The position numbers were made by a program, and so were the translations under genes. The notes under the pieces are model-generated. The model ran no database searches. It was not told the origin of the DNA and saw nothing but the letters and a program-made list of their open reading frames with translations. From Mycolicibacterium mageritense (GTDB taxonomy: Bacteria; Actinomycetota; Actinomycetes; Mycobacteriales; Mycobacteriaceae), in contig NZ_AP022567.1 of assembly GCF_010727475.1 (NCBI RefSeq), positions 2,790,001-2,854,000 of the forward strand: a stretch of DNA of 64,000 nt, in the 5' to 3' direction. Shown in pieces: positions 33,774 through 41,337 of this stretch; positions within the stretch are counted from its first letter, which is position 1; each line of letters begins with the position of its first letter.

Positions 33774-34442
33774 ATGACCGATCACGACAAAGCCGCGGCG
33801 CGGCGCGAAATCGCCGATGCTCTGCTCAATGCGCTGAACCGCCGCCACGAGGTGCTCGACGTGATCGTGGAGGCCGACGATCGCAAAGCCGCCGTAGACG
33901 CCGTCGCGCAACTGCTCGGCACATCGCATGCCGCTGCGGACGCCGTCGTCGGGCTGTCCTTCGACCGCATCACCAAGGAATCTCGCCGCAAGATCGCCGC
34001 GGAACTCGACGATCTGAACAGTCAGCTCAGCTTCACCGTGCAGGAGCGGCCGGCAAGTTCCGGTGAAACCCTGGTGCTGCGGGCGTTTTCCGCGGAGGCC
34101 GACCGGGACATCTTTGCCGCGCGCACCGCTGATGTCGGCGCATCGGGCGACGGCTCGGGCGCCCCGGCCGCCGAGGTCGACGACGAGATCCGCGCCGCGC
34201 TGAACCGCGTGGACGCCGACGAGGCCGCGTGGTTCGTGGCCCTCGAAGGCGACCAGAAGGTCGGCATGGTGTTCGGTGAACTCGCAGGCGGCGAGGTGAA
34301 CGTCCGGATCTGGATTCACCCCGATTTTCGCAAGCGCGGGTACGGCACCGCGGCGCTGCGCAAGTGCCGCTCGGAGATGGCGTCCTACTTCCCGGCGGTC
34401 CCGATGGTGGTGCGTGCACCTGGAGCGGTGCCGCCGGCCTGA
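33774..34442 (+). CDS. GNAT acetyltransferase fused to a GyrA-like coiled-coil domain (222 aa)
   Basis: Residues about 8-88 (LNALNRRHEVLDVIVEADD, then LLGTSHAAADAVVGLSF and RRKIAAELDDLN) follow the pattern of the coiled-coil region of gyrase A: the GLxxAL-DeVI-IR helix, AxAIL-LRL and LErxKIxxEL turns. Residues about 100-222 form a GNAT domain with the acetyl-CoA motif FRKRGYGTAAL and preceding beta-bulge VRIWIHPDF. It should acetylate an amine using acetyl-CoA, while the GyrA-like part may mediate dimerisation or contact with gyrase. The start ATG has weak upstream pairing. Both domain calls are by eye. Confidence 0.72.
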   Translation: MTDHDKAAARREIADALLNALNRRHEVLDVIVEADDRKAAVDAVAQLLGTSHAAADAVVGLSFDRITKESRRKIAAELDDLNSQLSFTVQERPASSGETLVLRAFSAEADRDIFAARTADVGASGDGSGAPAAEVDDEIRAALNRVDADEAAWFVALEGDQKVGMVFGELAGGEVNVRIWIHPDFRKRGYGTAALRKCRSEMASYFPAVPMVVRAPGAVPPA

Positions 34443-34458
34443 ACCGGGTGTAATCGAC

Positions 34459-34488
34459 ATGCGGTCGGTAACCTCCTGACCACCGCAT
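34459..34488 (+). terminator. Stem-loop after the GNAT gene
   Basis: ATGCGGT (34459-34465) pairs perfectly with ACCGCAT (34482-34488), and the inner GGT/ACC extends the stem past a bulged C. It begins 17 bp after the stop codon. There is no U-tract, which is common for mycobacterial terminators. Confidence 0.5.
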
Positions 34489-34557
34489 TCATCGAAAAGT
34501 GGTGTCAGCGCTCACAAATTACTTGGCAGCAGACTCACAGCGGAGGATTATGGAGTC

Positions 34558-34863
34558 ATGCTAACCATACGAAAACTAGCGGGGTCAGTATTCGTAGCGG
34601 GAGCCGCAGCGGCCATTGCAGCCGCACCGACAGCCATGCTGCTCGCTGACGCACCTTCATCGATCACTGACATGTCCGGAACCAGCCAGGTGGTCCTGGC
34701 CGATCCCGTCGGCGGCGGCGACGCCGGTGGCGGCGGTGGCTGCGACAGCGGTCCCGGCTGGAACGGCTGTGGTGGCTGGAACCCGGTCCAGGGTGGCTGG
34801 GGACACGGCTGCTGGAACGGTATCTGCGGTGGCTGGGACGGCCAGCGCGGATGGGGTAACTGA
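34558..34863 (+). CDS. Small secreted Trp/Gly/Cys-rich protein (101 aa)
   Basis: I do not recognise a family. A signal peptide of about 30 residues (VFVAGAAAAIAAAPTAMLLA) precedes a linker and a 50-residue tail made of short GGW, GWN, GWG and GWD units with about eight Trp and four Cys. No globular domain is visible. The ATG is preceded by GGAG with good spacing. Terminator-like stem-loops flank the gene on both sides, so it looks monocistronic. A structural, metal-binding or cell-surface role is possible; none is shown. Confidence 0.75.
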   Translation: MLTIRKLAGSVFVAGAAAAIAAAPTAMLLADAPSSITDMSGTSQVVLADPVGGGDAGGGGGCDSGPGWNGCGGWNPVQGGWGHGCWNGICGGWDGQRGWGN

Positions 34864-34885
34864 CCTTTCAGTGTTGATTCTGCGT

Positions 34886-34920
34886 TGAGGGCGGAAATTT
34901 GCGAGTAACCGCCGCCCTCA
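34886..34920. terminator. Stem-loop between convergent genes
   Basis: TGAGGGCGG (34886-34894) pairs perfectly with CCGCCCTCA (34912-34920) around a 17-nt loop. It lies between the stops of the Trp-rich protein and the convergent crotonase gene and could serve both strands. Confidence 0.6.
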
Positions 34921-34932
34921 CTGCAGAGTGAT

Positions 34933-35595
34933 CTACGGGTTCTGCAGTGCCTGCACCGCAGGGCCGAACATGACCTGCTTGATGGCGCCGAGCGTGCCGG
35001 AATCCTTGCCGCCCAACGGGCGCAGCAGATCGGTGGCCGCGGCCGTGACCCCGCCTTCGGCCGCGGTCTGATCGACGATCCCGTGAGCCGCGGCGTCGGG
35101 CCCGCCGAATCGCCGGCCCGTCGTCATCGAAGCCACCGCGGCCTGCGGCGTGAGCTTGGCCTGGATGAGCGCCGCCATGCCGGGTGTGAACGGGATCCGG
35201 ATGTCGACCTCGGGAAAGCAGAAGTAGCCACGGTCGGCCCGCATCACCCGGAAGTCGTGCGCGATCGCCAGCATCGCCCCGGCGCCGAACGCGTGTCCGA
35301 CGACCGCGGCCGCGGTCGGGATGGGCAGCGTCAGGAAGCGGGCCAGCAGGCCCTGCACCCGGCCGACATACCACGGGCCCTGATCACTGTGCGCGCCAAG
35401 CCAATCCAGATCGAGGCCGTTGGAATAGAACTTGCTGTCGGCCGTAGTGACCAATCCGTGTGCGCCGCGCTCGAGGACGGCGTCCAGTTGCGCGTCGACC
35501 TCGTCGAGGAACTCGGGGGAGAAGCGGTTCTCGTCGTCGCCGAGATCGAGGATGGCGATGTCGCCGTCGTAATCCAGTGAGGTGGTGGCGGTCAT
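34933..35595 (-). CDS. Crotonase-family enoyl-CoA hydratase/isomerase (220 aa)
   Basis: The crotonase fold is recognisable: SKFYSNGLDLDWL (oxyanion-hole region), AAAVVGHAFGAGAMLAIAHDF, and FPEVDIRIPF with the first catalytic Glu. The second Glu of classical hydratases (in the LAxE-xLTG helix) is replaced: here the helix reads ASMTTGRRF with Ala. One-Glu family members are usually delta3,delta2-enoyl-CoA isomerases, so isomerase is more likely than hydratase. The ATG overlaps the stop of the upstream TetR gene as ATGA, and AAAGGAAG is its ribosome-binding site. Confidence 0.82.
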   Translation of the reverse strand: MTATTSLDYDGDIAILDLGDDENRFSPEFLDEVDAQLDAVLERGAHGLVTTADSKFYSNGLDLDWLGAHSDQGPWYVGRVQGLLARFLTLPIPTAAAVVGHAFGAGAMLAIAHDFRVMRADRGYFCFPEVDIRIPFTPGMAALIQAKLTPQAAVASMTTGRRFGGPDAAAHGIVDQTAAEGGVTAAATDLLRPLGGKDSGTLGAIKQVMFGPAVQALQNP

Positions 35596-36197
35596 GAGCT
35601 TCCTTTCGGTGGTGGGCCGACGGCGAGCACGGCGCGTACCGCGGCGTTCAGGTGGTCTTGCGCGGTTGTGCTGGCAATCCTGTTGCGCTGCAGCAGGATT
35701 GCGGTGGGAAGATCCACGATGCACGTCGTGACGGTGTCGACGGCGGCGCGGTCGCGGCGATCCCATGCGGTGATGGACAGCTGAATCATCAAGTCCACCA
35801 ATTGCTTCTCCAGGTCGACAAGCTCGGCGGCCAGCGGTGCGGGCAGATCGTCGGACAGAGTGTCCTCCCGCCGGATCTGCAGCACCAACCGGGCCGACGC
35901 CGGGTGCCGTTCGGCGAAGACGGCAGGCGCTCGCGCCGCGGCCACGATGCCGTCGGCGCCGGATCCTGCTGCGTCGACCATCTCGCGCTGCAGCGCCAGG
36001 AACCGGCGCCCGGCGCGCACCCAGGTCTGCCCAAGCAGCGCGGCGCGGGAGCCGAACGAGTGGTACAGCGCGCCGTTGGACAGTCCGACCGCCTCACTGA
36101 TCGCCCGGATGGTCGCCGCGGCCGGACCCGACGTCACGACGAGCGTCTCGACGGCGTCGAGCACGGCGTCGGGATCGTAGACGCGCGGCCGGGGCAT
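35592..36197 (-). CDS. TetR-family regulator coupled to the crotonase gene (201 aa)
   Basis: The N-terminal helix-turn-helix is typical (VLDAVETLVVTSGPAAATIR, AVGLSNGALYHSFGSRAALL), followed by an all-helical ligand domain. It shares a 4-bp ATGA overlap with the crotonase gene. A 14-bp perfect palindrome lies 15 bp upstream of its start, the expected autoregulatory site. The likely ligand is an acyl-CoA, inferred from the partner. It is divergent from the irtA-type operon. Confidence 0.88.
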   Translation of the reverse strand: MPRPRVYDPDAVLDAVETLVVTSGPAAATIRAISEAVGLSNGALYHSFGSRAALLGQTWVRAGRRFLALQREMVDAAGSGADGIVAAARAPAVFAERHPASARLVLQIRREDTLSDDLPAPLAAELVDLEKQLVDLMIQLSITAWDRRDRAAVDTVTTCIVDLPTAILLQRNRIASTTAQDHLNAAVRAVLAVGPPPKGSS

Positions 36198-36211
36198 GGG
36201 CTCACCGTAAC

Positions 36212-36225
36212 AGAGCAATTGCTCT
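36212..36225. promoter_or_regulatory. Palindromic operator of the TetR/crotonase operon
   Basis: AGAGCAATTGCTCT is a perfect 14-bp palindrome 15 bp upstream of the tetR ATG, within the presumed promoter. Autorepression by the adjacent TetR protein is the simple reading. Confidence 0.7.
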
Positions 36226-36243
36226 TTTATCCGCTGGGAGCGG

Positions 36244-36272
36244 TTGACGTTCGGTAAGGCAACCCTTAGTTT
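36244..36272 (+). promoter_or_regulatory. Promoter of tetR-irtA-irtB with IdeR-like iron box in the spacer
   Basis: TTGACG (36244-36249) and TAGTTT (36267-36272) are spaced by exactly 17 bp. The intervening TTCGGTAAGGCAACCCTTA (36250-36268) fits the IdeR consensus TWAGGTWAGSCTWACCTWA at 16 of 19 positions, so iron-loaded IdeR would block RNA polymerase. IdeR control of irtA in mycobacteria is established; this exact site is read from the sequence. Confidence 0.8.
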
Positions 36273-36299
36273 GTGGGTATAACTTTCCGGGAGGGTGAC

Positions 36300-37004
36300 G
36301 TGGCAATCCACGATGTCGCAACGCGGGTCGGCGGCCGGCCGCCGCTCATTGCGGTGCCCGACATCGTGCGGGCCGGCCGCGAACTGGGTATGCACGGCCT
36401 CAGTGTGAACGCCGTCGCGGCCCGGCTCGGGGTATCCGCCACGGCGCTGTACCGCCACATCGACGGCCGGTGGGAACTGGAACGGCTCGTCGGCGAAAGC
36501 CTGCTGGCCGACCTCGAACTCATCGACGATCCCAGCCAAAGCGTCGAAGAACATCTGCTGGCCTTCGGGGTGCAGCTGCACCGGTACGCACTCGACCATC
36601 CGGGGTTGGCCGCCTATCTGCAGCTGCTGTTCCCGCGTGGCGAGGCCGGTGCGCGGCTGCTCGCCGAAGAGGTCGCGATCCTCGCCGGGCGGGGTTACCC
36701 CGCCGAATCCGCCGCGCTGCTCAGCAGCTCGGTCGCCGTGCTGGCCATCGGTCTGGCAGCCCAGCACGAGATCAAGGCGGAGGCCGGCGACGGGTTCACC
36801 CGCGAACGCGATGCCGCCGCGCAGCGGCTGGCCGCGGACTCCGCGCTCGGTCCGGTCCACACCGCGGGCCGGCAGCTGGCACCCACGCAGTATCTGAAGT
36901 TTCTTCTCAACGCCCTGATCCGGGGACTGCTCACGGCAGTGACGCCCGGCCGACCTGTAGACGAGATCGTGGCGGACCTGACCGCCGCGGGAGAGGACCG
37001 CTGA
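36300..37004 (+). CDS. TetR-family regulator heading the irtAB operon (234 aa)
   Basis: The protein has a TetR helix-turn-helix (LSVNAVAARLGVSATALYRHIDG) and a helical C-terminal domain, with a start at GTG 36300 preceded by GGGAGGG. Its stop TGA overlaps the irtA start by one base (TGATG). Being transcribed from the IdeR-controlled promoter it would be made under iron limitation and may tune the operon or respond to a siderophore. An in-frame GTG at 36273 is less likely since it sits at the transcription start. Confidence 0.85.
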   Translation: MAIHDVATRVGGRPPLIAVPDIVRAGRELGMHGLSVNAVAARLGVSATALYRHIDGRWELERLVGESLLADLELIDDPSQSVEEHLLAFGVQLHRYALDHPGLAAYLQLLFPRGEAGARLLAEEVAILAGRGYPAESAALLSSSVAVLAIGLAAQHEIKAEAGDGFTRERDAAAQRLAADSALGPVHTAGRQLAPTQYLKFLLNALIRGLLTAVTPGRPVDEIVADLTAAGEDR

Positions 37005-39565
37005 TGGCACGCGGATTCCAGGGAGTGATGATGCGCGGGTTCGGCGCCCGCGATCACCAGGCCACTGTGGTCAGTACCGAGCAGGTGACGCCGAATCTGC
37101 TTCGTATCCGGATGGTTTCGCCCACCCTGTTCGAGGACCACGTGGCGGCACCGACGTCCTACCTGCGGTTCTGGGTGCCGGACCCCGAAGGATCCAAGAC
37201 CGAGTATCAGCGTGCGTACACGATGACCGAACCCGACGTGGACACCGGCCATTTCACGATCGACGTGGTGCTGCACGAACCGTCCGGTCCGGCGTCGAAA
37301 TGGGCCAGGACCGCCGAACCCGGCGCCACCGTGCCGGTGATGACGCTCGGGTCACCGGGCTTCAGCGTGCCCGAAGATCCGCCGGCCGGTTACCTGCTGA
37401 TCGGCGACGCCGCCGCGACGCCGGCCATCAACGGCATCATCGGCGCTGTCCCGCACGACATTCCGATCGAGGTCTATCTCGAGCAGCACGACGAGAGCGA
37501 CCTGCTCATCCCGATCGCCGAACACCCGCGGCTGAACCTGCACTGGGTGCCCCGTGCCGACGCCACGTCGCTGGCGCACGCGATCGAGGCGAGGGACTGG
37601 TCGGACTGGTACTGCTGGGTCACCCCGGAAGCTGGATCGCTCAAACACCTGCGCACCCGGCTGCGCGACGAGTTCGGTTTCCCCAAGACCGAACTGCACG
37701 CCCAGGCGTACTGGACCGAGGGCCGCGCCATGGGCACCAAGCGCGACGACGAAACCGCCGCGCAGAGCACGGCGCCCAAACCCGTTGTGGCGGAGCACCC
37801 CGACACGAAGCCGGTCGCCACGCGCGGCAACTGGCGGGCTCAGGCCGCAGGGCGGCTGCTCGCGCCGCTGCGCAATCAGCTGATCGTCTCCGGGGTCTTG
37901 CAGGCGTTGATCACCTTGGTGCAGCTCGCGCCGTTCGTACTGCTGGTCGAGCTGGCCCGGCTGTTGCTGTCGGACGCAGGCGCCGACCGGCTGTGGACAC
38001 TGGGCCTCACGGCCGTCGGCTTGCTGGGTACCGGGACGTTCCTGGCCGCGGCCCTGACGCTGTGGCTGCACTGGGTCGACGCGCGGTTCGCCCGCGAGCT
38101 GCGGACCCGGCTGCTGACCAAGATGTCGCGACTGCCGCTGGGCTGGTTCATCGCACGCGGCTCGGGATCGATCAAACAACTCGTGCAGGACGACACGCTG
38201 TCGCTGCATTACCTTGTCACGCACGCGATCCCGGACGCGGTCGCCGCGGTGGTCGCGCCGGTCGCGGTGCTGATCTACCTGTTCGTCGTGGACTGGCGGC
38301 TGGCCCTGGTGATGTTCGTGCCGGTGCTCACCTACGTCGTGCTGATGTCGGTCATGATGATCCAGTCCGGGCCGCGTATCGCGCAGGCGCAGCGCTGGGC
38401 CGAACGGATGAGCGGTGAAGCCGGGGCCTACCTCGAAGGCCAGCCGGTCGTGCGGGTGTTCGGCGGTGCCGCGTCGTCGAGCTTCCGGCGCCGCCTCGAC
38501 GAATACATCGGCTTCCTGGTGGCCTGGCAGCGGCCGTTCACCGGCAAGAAGTCGCTCATGGATCTCGTCACCCGGCCGGGCACGTTCCTGTGGCTGATCG
38601 CCGTCGTCGGGACGCCGCTGATCATCAGCGACGCGATGAACCCTGTCGACCTGCTGCCGTTCCTGTTGCTGGGCACCACATTCGGGGTGCGCCTGCTGGG
38701 CGTGGGCTACGGGCTGGGCGGGATCCGCGGTGGCATGCTGGCGGCACGCCGAATCCAGACCGCACTCGACGAGGCCGAGCTGGCGGTCACGCCGGCGGAC
38801 GCCGTCGATTCGGCCGGAGCCGTGGTGTTCGACGACGTGACCTTTGCGTACCGCCCAGGTGTCCCGGTCATCGAGGGCGTGTCGCTGACCCTCAGGCCGG
38901 GCACGGTCACGGCGCTGGTCGGGCCGTCCGGCTCGGGCAAGTCCACGCTGGCCGCGCTGCTGGCCCGGTTCCACGATGTCGGCGAGGGTGCAATCCGGGT
39001 GGGCGGCAAAGACATCCGGTCACTGCCGGCCGACGAACTGTACCGCCAGGTCGGATTCGTCCTGCAGGAAACCCAATTGGTGCACGGCACGGTGGCCGAG
39101 AACATCGCGCTCGCCGACCCAGACGCCGACCTCGAGCGCATCCAGCAGGCCGCCCGCGACGCGCAGATCCACGACCGGATCCTGCGGCTGCCCGACGGGT
39201 ACGACACCATGCTGGGCGCCGCGGCCAACCTGTCCGGCGGCGAGCGGCAACGGCTCACGATCGCCAGGGCGATCCTCGCCGACACTCCTGTGCTGATCCT
39301 CGACGAGGCCACGGCATTCGCCGATCCCGAATCGGAATACCTCGTGCAGCAGGCCATCAACCGGCTGACCGAGGACCGCACGGTGCTGGTGATCGCGCAC
39401 CGCCTGCACACCATCACGCACGCCGATCAGATCGTGGTGCTCGACCACGGCCGCATCGCCGAAACCGGAACCCACGACGAGCTTCTCGCGGCAGGCGGGC
39501 GCTATCGCCAACTCTGGGAGACCGGACAACGCCACACCGTCAGCGCCGGAGAGGCCGCACGATGA
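37004..39565 (+). CDS. irtA: Siderophore importer IrtA: SID reductase domain fused to ABC half-transporter (853 aa)
   Basis: The N-terminal 250 residues are a siderophore-interaction domain with FAD motif RAYTMTEP (residues 70-77), which reduces ferric siderophore. A six-helix type IV exporter-like membrane domain follows from about residue 290, then the nucleotide-binding domain with Walker A GPSGSGKST near 640, signature LSGGERQR and Walker B VLILDEAT. IrtAB imports ferric mycobactin/carboxymycobactin. The length is near the 860 residues known for the family. It overlaps the TetR stop by 1 bp and irtB by 4 bp; expression should follow the IdeR box at 36250-36268. Confidence 0.95.
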   Translation: MARGFQGVMMRGFGARDHQATVVSTEQVTPNLLRIRMVSPTLFEDHVAAPTSYLRFWVPDPEGSKTEYQRAYTMTEPDVDTGHFTIDVVLHEPSGPASKWARTAEPGATVPVMTLGSPGFSVPEDPPAGYLLIGDAAATPAINGIIGAVPHDIPIEVYLEQHDESDLLIPIAEHPRLNLHWVPRADATSLAHAIEARDWSDWYCWVTPEAGSLKHLRTRLRDEFGFPKTELHAQAYWTEGRAMGTKRDDETAAQSTAPKPVVAEHPDTKPVATRGNWRAQAAGRLLAPLRNQLIVSGVLQALITLVQLAPFVLLVELARLLLSDAGADRLWTLGLTAVGLLGTGTFLAAALTLWLHWVDARFARELRTRLLTKMSRLPLGWFIARGSGSIKQLVQDDTLSLHYLVTHAIPDAVAAVVAPVAVLIYLFVVDWRLALVMFVPVLTYVVLMSVMMIQSGPRIAQAQRWAERMSGEAGAYLEGQPVVRVFGGAASSSFRRRLDEYIGFLVAWQRPFTGKKSLMDLVTRPGTFLWLIAVVGTPLIISDAMNPVDLLPFLLLGTTFGVRLLGVGYGLGGIRGGMLAARRIQTALDEAELAVTPADAVDSAGAVVFDDVTFAYRPGVPVIEGVSLTLRPGTVTALVGPSGSGKSTLAALLARFHDVGEGAIRVGGKDIRSLPADELYRQVGFVLQETQLVHGTVAENIALADPDADLERIQQAARDAQIHDRILRLPDGYDTMLGAAANLSGGERQRLTIARAILADTPVLILDEATAFADPESEYLVQQAINRLTEDRTVLVIAHRLHTITHADQIVVLDHGRIAETGTHDELLAAGGRYRQLWETGQRHTVSAGEAAR

Positions 39566-41310
39566 TCCGTACGATGTTCGCTCTGATCCCCGCCGACCGC
39601 CGCGGCAAGGTCGGCCTGTACGCGGTGCTCACGCTGCTGTCGGTGGTGGTCCGTGCGGCCGGCACGGTGTTGCTCGTGCCGCTGGTGGCCGCGCTGTTCA
39701 GCGACGCCCCACAGCAGGCGCTGCCGTGGCTGGGATGGCTCACGGCCGCGACCGTCGCGGGCTGGATCGTCGACACCGCAACCTCACGGCTCGGTTTCGA
39801 CCTGGGTTTCGCGCTGTTGGACAACACGCAGCACGACGTCGCCGACCGCCTGCCCAACGTCCGGCTCGACTGGCTGACCGGTGCGGACGGTGCGAACACC
39901 GCCAACGCGCGACAGGCGATCGCCGCGACCGGCCCGGAACTGGTGGGCCTCGTGGTCAACCTGCTGACTCCGCTCATCGGCGCGATCCTGCTGCCGGCCG
40001 CCATCGCCGTTGCGCTGCTTGCGGTGTCGGTGCCGCTCGGGCTCGCGGCGCTGGCGGGCGTCGTGGTGCTGTTGGGTGCTATGTGGGCGTCGGGCCGGCT
40101 CACCCGCAAGGCCGACGCCGTCGCAGACCAAACCAACAGCGCTTTCACCGAACGCCTCATCGAATTCGCCCGCACGCAACAGGCATTGCGGGCCGCGCGC
40201 CGCGTCGAACCGGCCCGCAGCCTGGTCGGCGGTGCCCTGGCAGCGCAGCACGGCGCGAGCGTGCGACTGCTCGGTATGCAGATCCCGGGGCAGCTGCTGT
40301 TCAGCCTCGCCAGCCAACTTGCGCTGATCCTGTTGGCGGGCATCGCAACTGTGCTCACGGTGCGCGGCGAGCTTGGAGTGCCCGAGGCGATCGCGCTGAT
40401 CGTCGTCATCGCCCGCTACCTGGAGCCGTTCACCGCGCTGAGCGAGCTGGCACCCGCGATCGAGTCGACCCGCGCAACGCTTGACCGCATCGGCGGCGTG
40501 CTCGACGCCCCCGTGCTGGATTCGGGAACCGAGACGTTGGCGGATCCGCACACTGCGCCGCGCATCGAATTCGACGGCGTGAGTTTCCGTTACGGCGACA
40601 CCCCGGTGCTCGACGACGTCAACTTCGTACTGGAGCCCGGCGGCACCACCGCCGTCGTCGGACCGTCCGGCTCGGGCAAGAGCACGATCCTGGCCCTCAT
40701 CGCGGGCCTGTACCACCCGACGGCCGGGCGCGTGCTGATCAACGGTGTGGACGCGGCCACGCTGGACGCCGAAAGCCGCCGTGCGGCAACGAGTGTGGTG
40801 TTCCAGCAGCCCTATCTGTTCGACGGGTCGATCCGGGACAACATCCTGGTCGGCGATCCCGGTGCGGACGAAGAGCGCCTCGCCGGTGCGGTGCGGCTGG
40901 CCAGGGTCGACGAATTGACGAACCGGTTGCCCGACGGCGACGCATCGAAGGTCGGCGAGGCAGGCACGGCGCTGTCCGGTGGCGAACGGCAGCGCGTGAG
41001 CATCGCGCGGGCCCTGGTGAAACCGGCACCCGTGCTGCTGGTCGACGAGGCCACCAGTGCGCTCGACACCGAGAACGAGGCCGCGGTCGTCGACGCGTTG
41101 ACCGCCGACCTGCAGCCACGCACCCGCGTGATCGTCGCGCACCGGCTCGCGAGCATCCGCCACGCCGACCGGGTTTTGTTCCTCGACGGCGGCCGGATCG
41201 TCGAGGACGGCAGCATCGACGAACTGCTGGGCGCGGGCGGAAGGTTCGGCGAGTTCTGGCGCCAGCAACACGAGGCCGCCGATTGGCAGATCACGCATCA
41301 GCCGGGGTGA
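39562..41310 (+). CDS. irtB: Siderophore importer IrtB: ABC half-transporter (582 aa)
   Basis: It is an ABC exporter-fold half-transporter: six hydrophobic segments up to about residue 300, Walker A GPSGSGKST near 375, Q-loop region FQQPYLFDG, signature LSGGERQR, and Walker B VLLVDEATSALD. It forms the heterodimer with IrtA that takes up ferric siderophores. The start ATG overlaps the irtA stop as ATGA, ensuring equimolar translation. The length is usual. Confidence 0.95.
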   Translation: MIRTMFALIPADRRGKVGLYAVLTLLSVVVRAAGTVLLVPLVAALFSDAPQQALPWLGWLTAATVAGWIVDTATSRLGFDLGFALLDNTQHDVADRLPNVRLDWLTGADGANTANARQAIAATGPELVGLVVNLLTPLIGAILLPAAIAVALLAVSVPLGLAALAGVVVLLGAMWASGRLTRKADAVADQTNSAFTERLIEFARTQQALRAARRVEPARSLVGGALAAQHGASVRLLGMQIPGQLLFSLASQLALILLAGIATVLTVRGELGVPEAIALIVVIARYLEPFTALSELAPAIESTRATLDRIGGVLDAPVLDSGTETLADPHTAPRIEFDGVSFRYGDTPVLDDVNFVLEPGGTTAVVGPSGSGKSTILALIAGLYHPTAGRVLINGVDAATLDAESRRAATSVVFQQPYLFDGSIRDNILVGDPGADEERLAGAVRLARVDELTNRLPDGDASKVGEAGTALSGGERQRVSIARALVKPAPVLLVDEATSALDTENEAAVVDALTADLQPRTRVIVAHRLASIRHADRVLFLDGGRIVEDGSIDELLGAGGRFGEFWRQQHEAADWQITHQPG

Positions 41311-41337
41311 TCAGGTCGCGTTGTTAGGGTCGGGTGC

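Noticed and set aside
36470..37003. Open frame upstream of and in frame with irtA inside the TetR gene
   Set aside because: Its translation is Arg-rich and meaningless; IrtA starts naturally at 37004 with a stop/start overlap.
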